DNA of 6,094 nt from an uncultured Faecalibacterium sp. (GCA_934525405.1 CAKSZF010000088.1:1-6094); one strand, 5' to 3'; shown: positions 1 to 4,539, counted from the stretch's first letter. Notes: a model not told the origin generated them from the letters alone. Numbers and translations: made by a program.

Positions 1-68
1 TAGATCCACTCCATGACATAGCCGAGAGGACCGCTCAGGATGTAAAAGAAGTTCATACCTTTGTCCAT
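1..68 (-). CDS. yidC: YidC/SpoIIIJ/Oxa1 membrane insertase, N-terminal fragment (cut by window edge)
   Basis: Only the first 22 codons are present; the gene runs leftward out of the window. The peptide begins MDKGMNFFYILSG and continues with PLGYVMEWI, a hydrophobic stretch resembling the first membrane segment of Firmicute YidC/SpoIIIJ proteins. YidC inserts and folds proteins in the cytoplasmic membrane, alone or with SecYEG. The order rnpA-yidD-yidC is conserved in many bacteria and supports the call strongly, because the fragment alone is short. The start is uncertain: the ATG at 66-68 has a GGGGCAG only one base upstream, while an in-frame ATG at 54-56 would place that purine run about 13 bases away. 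Neither spacing is ideal. The upstream spacer of about 210 bases separates it from yidD, and I found no convincing promoter there. Confidence 0.8.
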   Translation of the reverse strand, partial: MDKGMNFFYILSGPLGYVMEWI

Positions 69-73
69 TCTGC

Positions 74-90
74 CCCGGCTGTGGCCCGGG
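74..90 (-). other. Small GC hairpin just upstream of yidC start
   Basis: CCCGG at 74-78 can pair with CCGGG at 86-90 around a 7-base loop. On the minus strand this lies immediately before the yidC start, and one arm includes the G-run that would serve as the ribosome-binding site. It could reduce translation initiation, but the stem is only 5 bp and this is inference. Confidence 0.3.
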
Positions 91-183
91 ACGCATTATT
101 TTTTATCGTAGGACACGCCGCCCACAGTGCAGCGCGTCACAAGAAGCGAAATTAAAAGATAGTCCGACATCTCCGTGGTTAGC

Positions 184-248
184 AGGCTCGCCCTCTCAGG
201 CGCTCTCGCGCCAGCTCCCCCAAAGGGGGAGCCAAGTTTCAAGGCTCG
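184..248 (-). repeat. Two-hairpin palindromic intergenic repeat (REP/MITE-like candidate) between yidD and yidC
   Basis: This spacer element contains two adjacent perfect hairpins. One has GCTCCCCC (214-221), loop AAA, and GGGGGAGC (225-232), an 8-bp stem. The other has GGCGC (199-203), loop TCTC, and GCGCC (208-212). The element is bracketed by the 7-bp direct repeat AGGCTCG at 184-190 and 242-248, which could be chance or a target-site-like duplication. Elements of the form GGCTCCCCCTTTGGGGGAGC followed by a second hairpin and a GAGAGGG-type tail are, as I recall, repeated between genes in Faecalibacterium-like gut Clostridia. Copy number cannot be seen from one window. No T-run follows either hairpin, so it is not a clear intrinsic terminator, though the RNA could still attenuate yidD-to-yidC readthrough. 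Confidence 0.6.
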
Positions 249-279
249 TTGCTGAAGTTTGAAGTACAATGAGAATGTT

Positions 280-582
280 TTATCCCCTGTGCCGCTTTTC
301 AAACAGTTTTGCGGGCTGAAGATTCCGGGCAGGGCTTTGCCAGCGGCCGGGCGGCGGTACGGGGTCATAGCCCCACCTGCCCAGCGGATTGCACCGGGCA
401 ATACGCCATGCGCCCAGCAGGATGCCTTTTATACAGCCGTGGGTCAGAATGGCCTGCATGGTGTAGTTGCTGCAGCTGGGCGAAAACCGGCAGCTGCGGC
501 CGATCCATGGGCTGAGGGTGTACTGGTAGATGCGGATAGGCACGCACAGCGCCCTGCGGCAGGCCATTTGCAGCCGGTTCAC
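280..582 (-). CDS. yidD: Membrane protein insertion efficiency factor YidD
   Basis: This 100-residue protein carries the YidD signature: YQYTLSPWIG (19-28), CRFSPSCSNY (31-40) with the invariant cysteines, HG (48-49), RIARCNP (60-66) and GYDPVP (71-76). YidD is a small amphipathic protein at the inner face of the membrane that helps YidC-dependent insertion. About 24 residues after GYDPVP form a polar, basic tail, so the protein is somewhat longer than the usual 70-85 residues. The start is GTG at 580-582, overlapping the rnpA stop as GTGA; a GGAG lies about 10 bases upstream. An ATG at codon 6 (565-567) is a possible alternative. The four-base overlap implies translational coupling with rnpA, and yidC follows downstream as expected for a functional partner. 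Confidence 0.95.
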   Translation of the reverse strand: MNRLQMACRRALCVPIRIYQYTLSPWIGRSCRFSPSCSNYTMQAILTHGCIKGILLGAWRIARCNPLGRWGYDPVPPPGRWQSPARNLQPAKLFEKRHRG

Positions 583-986
583 GCGCGGGGCTCCGGCTTT
601 TGTTTGCGGGCAGGGGGCACGGTGGCGGGCGGCTTTGCGTCCGGGCGCTTGGCCTTATCCGGCAGACCGGCCTGTGCAAACAGCTTTGCCACAACGCTGC
701 TCAGCTGCCAGCTTTTCAGCTTGGGGGTCATGCCCCGGGCTACGAAGATCAGGTCGTAGCCGCCGATATTGTAATCCAGATGCTCGTCAATAGCAGCCTT
801 CATCACGCGGCGGGCGCGGTTGCGCTGCACGGCATGGCCTATTTTCTTAGTGGCGGTCAGGCCCACCCGGGTGTTGCGGCTGCGGGTCTTGAGCACATAC
901 AGCACCAGTGCCGGGTTCACATAGGACTTGCCGCGGGCGTACACACGGCCAAACTCGCTGTTGCGGCGGATCGGACGATAACGCAT
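579..986 (-). CDS. rnpA: Ribonuclease P protein component
   Basis: This protein supports the catalytic RNase P RNA in removing 5' leaders from precursor tRNAs. The 135-residue product shows the family pattern: an N-terminal RRNSEFGRVYARGKS stretch (7-21), VGLTATKKIG (41-50) and the RNA-binding RNR motif in AVQRNRARR (52-60), followed by GYDLIFVAR. The ATG at 984-986 is chosen because a perfect AAAGGAGGT lies 9 bases upstream. A longer reading back to 1079 would add 31 residues unlike the family and run through the promoter. Residues about 109-135 form a Pro/Lys/Arg-rich tail (8 prolines in 27) beyond the conserved core, so the protein is longer than the usual 110-120. Its TGA overlaps the yidD GTG. 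It has its own upstream promoter, separated from rpmH by a terminator. Confidence 0.97.
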   Translation of the reverse strand: MRYRPIRRNSEFGRVYARGKSYVNPALVLYVLKTRSRNTRVGLTATKKIGHAVQRNRARRVMKAAIDEHLDYNIGGYDLIFVARGMTPKLKSWQLSSVVAKLFAQAGLPDKAKRPDAKPPATVPPARKQKPEPRA

Positions 987-995
987 AACATCGGC

Positions 996-1004
996 ACCTC
1001 CTTT
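996..1004 (-). promoter_or_regulatory. Consensus ribosome-binding site of rnpA
   Basis: The minus strand reads AAAGGAGGT here, a full anti-16S match, 9 bases before the rnpA ATG. It decides the start over the longer upstream open frame. Confidence 0.9.
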
Positions 1005-1011
1005 CGTCCGG

Positions 1012-1027
1012 GTGCACATAGGTGCAC
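1012..1027 (-). other. GTGCAC palindrome pair in the rnpA leader
   Basis: GTGCAC occurs at 1012-1017 and 1022-1027. Each copy is self-complementary, and the pair can form a 6-bp hairpin with a 4-base loop. It falls between the predicted rnpA -10 box and the ribosome-binding site, near the 5' end of the transcript. It could be an operator or a 5'-stabilising hairpin; the sequence alone does not decide. Confidence 0.4.
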
Positions 1028-1036
1028 TCTTTAGCC

Positions 1037-1065
1037 AGTATATCAAAAATTTTTGCAGTTTAAAA
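1037..1065 (-). promoter_or_regulatory. Probable sigma-A promoter for rnpA-yidD
   Basis: On the minus strand, TATACT (1042-1037) matches the -10 consensus in five of six bases. TTTTAA (1065-1060) lies 17 bp upstream as a weak -35 (three of six). The A/T-rich spacer and the terminator immediately upstream support a separate start for rnpA. Transcription would begin near 1030, giving a leader of about 45 bases. Confidence 0.6.
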
Positions 1066-1103
1066 GCCCATCCGGGCATTTTTACGAAAAAACTTTTGAC
1101 GGG

Positions 1104-1141
1104 TAAAAAAATAAGACCGCCAATGGGATATCAGCGGTCTT
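1104..1141 (-). terminator. Intrinsic terminator of rpmH
   Basis: On the minus strand, AAGACCGC (1141-1134) pairs perfectly with GCGGTCTT (1120-1113), an 8-bp stem with a 13-base loop. The T-rich tail TATTTTTTTA follows. It lies 50 bases after the rpmH stop. In the plus direction the same hairpin is followed only by TT, so any termination of rightward transcription would be weak. Confidence 0.88.
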
Positions 1142-1190
1142 TTGTGCGCATATTCATTTCTGCGCCGGATCTCACCTGCAAGGTTTAAGA

Positions 1191-1325
1191 TCAGACAGTC
1201 AGGCTCTTGCGGCCCTTTGCACGGCGAGCATTGATGACCTTACGGCCGTTCTTGGTGCTCATGCGGGTCAGAAAGCCATGAACTTCCTTGCGCTGACGCT
1301 TCTTGGGCTGAAAAGTTCTCTTCAT
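1191..1325 (-). CDS. rpmH: 50S ribosomal protein L34
   Basis: This 44-codon gene encodes a small, highly basic protein beginning [18 protein letters not shown] and containing [19 protein letters not shown], the near-invariant L34 sequence at the usual family length. L34 is a late-assembling component of the large ribosomal subunit that contacts 23S rRNA. The ATG at 1323-1325 has a GGAGGA ribosome-binding site at 1333-1338, 7 bases upstream. It is the first leftward gene from the origin, divergent from dnaA, as in most Bacillota. It has its own strong promoter and a terminator before rnpA, so it appears to be a separate transcription unit rather than co-transcribed with rnpA. Confidence 0.98.
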   Translation of the reverse strand: MKRTFQPKKRQRKEVHGFLTRMSTKNGRKVINARRAKGRKSLTV

Positions 1326-1350
1326 GGTTGTATCCTCCGTAAAAACTTAT

Positions 1351-1388
1351 CCCCGGTATGGGGTCTTGATCGGTCCCAGATTGGGGAC
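1351..1388 (-). other. Two small hairpins in the rpmH leader RNA
   Basis: CCCC (1351-1354) can pair with GGGG (1360-1363), and GTCCC (1373-1377) with GGGAC (1384-1388). Both lie in the roughly 70-base leader between the rpmH promoter and its ribosome-binding site. They may shape expression or stability of the L34 mRNA. The stems are short (4-5 bp), and I recognise no known riboswitch or ribosomal-protein leader motif. Confidence 0.3.
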
Positions 1389-1404
1389 AGGCTTGCAATT
1401 CAAC

Positions 1405-1434
1405 AGTATATCGCATAGTATGACGTTCTGTCAA
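1405..1434 (-). promoter_or_regulatory. Strong sigma-A promoter of rpmH
   Basis: On the minus strand a perfect TTGACA (1434-1429) is followed after 18 bp by TATACT (1410-1405). Transcription would start near 1398, leaving a leader of about 70 bases. The high consensus match fits a ribosomal protein gene. Confidence 0.85.
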
Positions 1435-1440
1435 GCATTT

Positions 1441-1458
1441 TTTGCAGTTTTCTGCAAA
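1441..1458. repeat. Perfect 7-bp inverted repeat beside the rpmH -35 box
   Basis: TTTGCAG (1441-1447) and CTGCAAA (1452-1458) flank a TTTT loop, six bases upstream of the rpmH -35 box. On the plus strand ACTTTTTT follows, so it could act as a weak terminator toward dnaA. It may instead be a binding site at the left edge of the origin. Confidence 0.45.
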
Positions 1459-1509
1459 CTTTTTTCTGATTTTTCTGTTAAAAGCTTTTCAACTTTTTCA
1501 CCATTTTGC

Positions 1510-1518
1510 TGTGGAAAA
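1510..1518 (-). promoter_or_regulatory. DnaA box TTTTCCACA
   Basis: The minus strand reads TTTTCCACA, one mismatch from the classical TTATCCACA. It faces the identical box at 1554-1562. Confidence 0.8.
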
Positions 1519-1553
1519 CTTTTTTCTACCAGATATTGTGGTCTTTTTGGCGT

Positions 1554-1562
1554 TTTTCCACA
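1554..1562 (+). promoter_or_regulatory. DnaA box TTTTCCACA
   Basis: The plus strand reads TTTTCCACA, followed directly by a GC-rich patch and an AT-rich tract leading to the dnaA promoter. Confidence 0.8.
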
Positions 1563-1576
1563 AGGGCGCTGCGGGG

Positions 1577-1617
1577 GCTTATCTTATGTATTATAAATTA
1601 CATTATAGTAATATAGA
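1577..1617. other. AT-rich tract upstream of dnaA (candidate secondary unwinding element)
   Basis: The stretch is almost all A and T, with a short inverted repeat ATTAC (1597-1601)/GTAAT (1608-1612). It follows a DnaA box and a GC cluster and merges with the -35 region of the dnaA promoter. It may melt during initiation or simply be promoter-upstream DNA. Its trinucleotides are less regular than in the downstream candidate at 3319-3339. Confidence 0.45.
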
Positions 1618-1642
1618 CGCAGGGAGATTTTTGTGGTATACT
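1614..1642 (+). promoter_or_regulatory. Probable extended -10 promoter of dnaA
   Basis: TAGACG (1614-1619, four of six -35 bases) is followed after 17 bp by TATACT (1637-1642) with a TG at 1634-1635, forming an extended -10. Transcription would start near 1649, giving a leader of about 50 bases. The direct repeat GTGGTAT (1633-1639 and 1646-1652, 13 bp apart) overlaps the -10 and start site. A minus-strand DnaA-box-like TTTTCAACA at 1662-1670 lies just downstream, where bound DnaA could repress its own promoter. Confidence 0.7.
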
Positions 1643-1700
1643 AACGTGGTATCAGCAGCATTGTTGAAAACTTCGACCGATTCAATGGAGTGGATGTTTT

Positions 1701-3023
1701 ATGGATTCTTTCAAGGACGTTTTAGAAGCGGCCCAGATGTACTGCAAGGCGCAGATGGCCGAACCAACATACAATCTCTATATCGACGGGTTGGAGCCCA
1801 TCAGCTTTGAGGACTCCAGCCATATCACCCTGTCGGTGCGCAACGATTTTATCTGCAAGATCGTCACCGACCGGTACCTCGGCCTGCTCAAGGAGGCTTT
1901 CAAGTCCGTGCTGGGCTTTGATGTGGACATCACCCTCGTGGTGCCCAGCACCCCGCCCCACGAGGTAGTGCTGGCCCAGCAGTACGAGGCAAACCCCGCC
2001 TCCCCGCAGGGCAACTACGAGTTTACGTTTGAAAACTTCATCAAGGGGCCGTCCAACCAGTTTGCGTTTGCTGCTGCGCAGGCTGTGGCGGCAAACCCCT
2101 CCGGGGCCTATAACCCCCTGTTCATCTACGGCGGCTCCGGTCTGGGCAAGACCCATCTGCTGACCGCCATTCAGACCGAGATCAAGCGCACCCACCCCGA
2201 TTTCGTCATCATGTATGTCACCTGTGAGCAGTTCACCAACGAACTGATCGCCGCCATCCGCGCCGGCAGCACCGAGGACTTCCGCATGAAGTACCGCGTG
2301 GCAGACCTTTTGCTGGTGGACGATATCCAGTTCATCGCGGGCAAGGAGTCCACGCAGGAAGAGTTCTTCCACACCTTCAACTCCCTGCATGACGCCCACA
2401 AGCAGATCGTCATCGCGTCCGATCGCCCCGCCAAGGAGATCAAGAGCCTGGAAGAGCGTCTGCGCACCCGCTTTGAGTGGGGTCTGACCGCCGATGTGCA
2501 GCCGCCGGATTTTGAGACCCGCGTTGCCATTGTGAAGCGCAAGGCAGAGCTTCTGCATCTGGACCTGCCCGAGGACGTGGCAGAGTTCATTGCCAACCAC
2601 CTGAAAAACAACATCCGCCAGCTGGAGGGCGCAGTGAAAAAGCTGAACGCCTATTATATGCTGGAGGGCATCCAGCCGGTGATCAGCGTGGCGCAGAACG
2701 CCATCAAGGATATCCTCAACGAGACCCAGCCGGTGCCGGTGACCATCGAAAAGATCATCGGAGAGGTGTCCCGCACCTTCAACGTGTCCCCTGCCGACAT
2801 CCGGGGCACCAAGCGCAACGCCAACGTGGCTTCCGCCCGGCGCGTTGCCATCTATATCCTGCGGGAAGTCACCGGCATGAGCATGGAGGAGATCGGGCGG
2901 GAATTCTCCGGCCGCGACCATTCCACCATCGTCTACTCCCTCAAGACCATGGAGCGGGACATGAAGAACGACCAGCATCTGCGGGAGACCGTGAGCGATA
3001 TTATCAAGAACGTGAAGGCCTAA
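1701..3023 (+). CDS. dnaA: Chromosomal replication initiator protein DnaA
   Basis: DnaA is an AAA+ ATPase that binds DnaA boxes, forms a filament on the origin, melts it and recruits the helicase. The 440-residue product has all four domains: domain I (about 1-80), a short linker (about 80-105), the AAA+ core and the C-terminal DNA-binding domain. Visible motifs are Walker A GGSGLGKT (144-151), Walker B LLLVDDIQ (203-210), the box VII segment ERLRTRFEWG with arginine-finger candidates R253-R257, the sensor-2 arginine R306 in NNIRQLEGA, and the DnaA signature GRDHSTIVYS (404-413). The length is at the short end of the family because domain II is brief. The ATG at 1701 is preceded by GGAG at 1687-1690; nearby ATGs at 1685 and 1694 are out of frame. 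It lies between two DnaA-box clusters, as in Bacillus subtilis. No clear terminator follows, so readthrough into dnaN is possible. Confidence 0.99.
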   Translation: MDSFKDVLEAAQMYCKAQMAEPTYNLYIDGLEPISFEDSSHITLSVRNDFICKIVTDRYLGLLKEAFKSVLGFDVDITLVVPSTPPHEVVLAQQYEANPASPQGNYEFTFENFIKGPSNQFAFAAAQAVAANPSGAYNPLFIYGGSGLGKTHLLTAIQTEIKRTHPDFVIMYVTCEQFTNELIAAIRAGSTEDFRMKYRVADLLLVDDIQFIAGKESTQEEFFHTFNSLHDAHKQIVIASDRPAKEIKSLEERLRTRFEWGLTADVQPPDFETRVAIVKRKAELLHLDLPEDVAEFIANHLKNNIRQLEGAVKKLNAYYMLEGIQPVISVAQNAIKDILNETQPVPVTIEKIIGEVSRTFNVSPADIRGTKRNANVASARRVAIYILREVTGMSMEEIGREFSGRDHSTIVYSLKTMERDMKNDQHLRETVSDIIKNVKA

Positions 3024-3025
3024 AC

Positions 3026-3314
3026 CGGGGAAAATCGGGCAAAAGTCATACTCTTTCCAGGGCGTAACCCCAAAATATGGGGAGAAAACGGAACAAAATG
3101 GGGAAAAAACACCTATATCTTGTGGCAGAAAGGCGAAGCTTTCCACACTTTCCACTTAGTTTTCAACATTTAACATCAGTTCTTCACATCGGCTGTGGAA
3201 AGAAACGCCGTTCCCCACCTTTCAACATTTCCTTCACGAGCCTTCCACAACCAGGTGGAAAGCCAAAGCCCCGCATCCCGGCAAGACATTTCCGGGTTTT
3301 CAACATCTTCCCCA
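3026..3314. other. Downstream half of oriC: DnaA-box cluster in the dnaA-dnaN gap
   Basis: The intergenic region holds many 9-mers close to TTTTCCACA. Plus strand: CTTTCCACA 3139-3147, abutting CTTTCCACT 3148-3156; TTTTCAACA 3160-3168; TTCTTCACA 3180-3188; CTTTCAACA 3219-3227; CCTTCCACA 3241-3249; TTTTCAACA 3297-3305, abutting TCTTCCCCA 3306-3314. Minus strand: CTTTCCACA 3194-3202, CTTTCCACC 3254-3262, and TTTTCCCCA 3099-3107. None has the A at position 3 of the classical TTATCCACA. The density, mostly plus orientation and location match bipartite Firmicute origins. Individual sites with two mismatches are uncertain, but the cluster as a whole is convincing. Confidence 0.85.
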
Positions 3315-3352
3315 CCCCCTACTACGGTTACTACAACAAGTTCAATATATTA
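3297..3352 (+). other. Candidate origin unwinding site (DnaA boxes, GC patch, DnaA-trio-like repeats)
   Basis: A DnaA box (3297-3305) abuts a second, weaker one (3306-3314). Then come a C-rich patch to 3318, in-phase triplets CTA CTA CGG TTA CTA CAA (3319-3336) with a further CAA at 3337-3339, and the AT stretch CAATATATTA (3343-3352). In Bacillus subtilis the basal unwinding system has the same order: DnaA boxes, GC-rich cluster, and DnaA-trios whose complementary strand reads 3'-GAT-GAT-5', onto which the DnaA filament loads to open the duplex. Here the third triplet (CGG) breaks the pattern. The functional assignment rests on this resemblance and location. Confidence 0.7.
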
Positions 3353-3356
3353 CTGC

Positions 3357-3396
3357 CTTCCGGCAGCAGCCCAAAGGGCAGGGATCAAGCCGGAAG
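3357..3396 (+). other. Nested hairpin in the dnaN leader
   Basis: CTTCCGGC (3357-3364) pairs perfectly with GCCGGAAG (3389-3396). Inside it, GCCC (3369-3372) pairs with GGGC (3376-3379). The outer stem is 8 bp. It ends seven bases before the dnaN ribosome-binding site and has no T-run, so it is not an intrinsic terminator. It could affect dnaN translation or mark the right border of the origin. Confidence 0.5.
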
Positions 3397-3420
3397 TGTG
3401 AAAAAAGGAGAGATACTGTT

Positions 3421-4527
3421 TTGAACATCGTCTGCGATAAAACGCTGCTCAGTGCAGCCATCGACGGCGTTTCCAAAGCTGTCACCATGCGCTCGTCCAT
3501 CCCGGTGCTGGAGGGCATTCTGCTGAAGGCCGAGGGCTTTCAGCTCACCCTGACCGGCTACGATCTGGAAATGGGCATCGTGACCACCATCGAAGCCAAC
3601 ATCAAGGAGCCGGGCGAGATCGTGCTGAATGCAAAGCTGCTCAGCAACATGATCAGCCGGATGCCGGCAGGTCAGATCAGCATCGTGGCGGCGGATAACG
3701 GCAAAACCACCATCCAGAGCGGCGTGGCACAGTTCGAAATCCAGTCCGTGCCGGCTGCCGACTTCCCGGATCTGCCCAACACCGGCGCGGAACAGACCCT
3801 GACCATCAAGACCGGCGTGCTGCGGGATATGATCGACCGCACCCTGTACGCCGTCAGTCAGGACGAGAAAAAACCCGCCCACACCGGCGAGCTGTTCGAG
3901 ATCGAGTTGGACAAGCTGACCATAGTAGCGCTGGACGGCTACCGTCTTGCCATCGTGGAGCGCCCCATCACCGCCGTGAAGGATATCCGCATCATCGTGC
4001 CCAGCAAGACCATGACCGAGGTGTCCCACCTGCTGGCCAACGATGACGAGGAGGACGTGCACATCAGTGCCAACCGCCGCTATGTGGTGTTCACCACCGC
4101 TGGTTACACCATCATGAGCCGCCTGATCGAGGGCGAGTTCCTGAATTACCGCAACGTCATCCCCGCCGGAAGCCGAACCCGGGTGACCATCGACACCAAG
4201 GACTTCATCTCCACCATCGAGCGCGCCTCTCTGATTATTACAGAGCGTTTAAAAAATCCCCTCCGCATCTCCTTTACAGAGGGTAAAGTCGTGGTGCGCT
4301 GCCAGACCAACCTCGGCCGCGTGGTGGACGAGTTCAGCGCCGCCTGCGAGGGCGACGAGGTAGAGATCGGCTTCAATAACCGCTATCTGCTGGATGCGCT
4401 GCGCAACGCCCGCACCGAGCAGGTGCGCATGGAGATCAGCGGCCCCTTGAGCCCGGTCAAAGTGCTGCCGGTGGAAGGCAACGATTTCCTGTATCTGGTA
4501 CTGCCGGTACGGTTCAAAAACGACTAA
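3421..4527 (+). CDS. dnaN: DNA polymerase III beta subunit (sliding clamp)
   Basis: DnaN forms a ring-shaped dimer around DNA that tethers polymerase III and other repair and replication proteins. The 368-residue product has the family length and three-fold domain repeat (roughly 1-125, 126-250, 251-368). Recognisable segments are SIPVLEGILL near the N-terminus, the conserved SRLIEGEFLNYRNVIP (233-248), and the C-terminal YLVLPVRF (358-365) that contributes to the partner-binding pocket. The start is TTG at 3421, preceded by AAAGGAG (3404-3410) with a 10-base spacer. No ATG or GTG start in frame nearby fits better, and the resulting MNIVCDKTLL begins like other clamp proteins. The weak start codon and nearby leader hairpin may hold expression down. 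Its TAA overlaps the yaaA ribosome-binding site, making it the first gene of the dnaN-yaaA-recF operon. Confidence 0.98.
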   Translation: MNIVCDKTLLSAAIDGVSKAVTMRSSIPVLEGILLKAEGFQLTLTGYDLEMGIVTTIEANIKEPGEIVLNAKLLSNMISRMPAGQISIVAADNGKTTIQSGVAQFEIQSVPAADFPDLPNTGAEQTLTIKTGVLRDMIDRTLYAVSQDEKKPAHTGELFEIELDKLTIVALDGYRLAIVERPITAVKDIRIIVPSKTMTEVSHLLANDDEEDVHISANRRYVVFTTAGYTIMSRLIEGEFLNYRNVIPAGSRTRVTIDTKDFISTIERASLIITERLKNPLRISFTEGKVVVRCQTNLGRVVDEFSAACEGDEVEIGFNNRYLLDALRNARTEQVRMEISGPLSPVKVLPVEGNDFLYLVLPVRFKND

Positions 4528-4539
4528 GGAGCGCGTTTT

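Larger units (their letters stand above)
1438..1670. other. Upstream half of oriC: T-tract region with DnaA boxes
   Basis: This is the non-coding DNA between rpmH and dnaA. Two perfect TTTTCCACA boxes face each other: minus strand at 1510-1518 and plus strand at 1554-1562, about 44 bp centre to centre. A one-mismatch copy, TTTTCAACA, sits on the minus strand at 1662-1670, and a weaker one (TTTTCAACT) on the plus strand at 1486-1494. T- or A-tracts of 4-6 bases recur through 1438-1557, partly in helical phase, which suggests intrinsic curvature. A GC cluster (1562-1576) and an AT-rich tract (1577-1617) follow the right-hand box. In Bacillus subtilis the equivalent region carries DnaA boxes that assist initiation and autoregulate dnaA; the same role is inferred here. 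Confidence 0.8.

Noticed and set aside
96..401. Minus-strand frame through the yidD-yidC spacer, including a 24-codon end starting MSDYLLISLL
   Set aside because: The frame overlaps yidD out of phase and crosses the palindromic repeat. The short version has GGAG directly touching its ATG, so there is no proper ribosome-binding spacing.
987..1079. Extended N-terminus for rnpA (31 extra codons)
   Set aside because: It would run through the predicted promoter and leader. The consensus ribosome-binding site at 996-1004 fits the ATG at 984-986.
1671..1680. Spo0A-box-like GGTCGAA on the minus strand near the dnaA start
   Set aside because: It is a single 7-mer with one mismatch and nothing in the window indicates sporulation, so it is too weak to call.
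1442..1810. Plus-strand open frame of 122 codons before and into dnaA
   Set aside because: It covers the T-tracts, DnaA boxes and dnaA promoter, and continues out of frame inside dnaA. The apparent Phe-rich protein is a by-product of T-rich origin DNA.
1722..3155. Long minus-strand open frame (477 codons) antisense to dnaA
   Set aside because: It lies opposite a certain gene with high GC third positions, which suppresses stops on the other strand. Its His/Gly/Leu-rich product resembles no family I recognise.
3077..3424. Plus-strand open frame of 115 codons in the dnaA-dnaN gap
   Set aside because: Its sequence is made of DnaA-box repeats and the leader hairpin, it runs into dnaN out of frame, and the product matches nothing recognisable.
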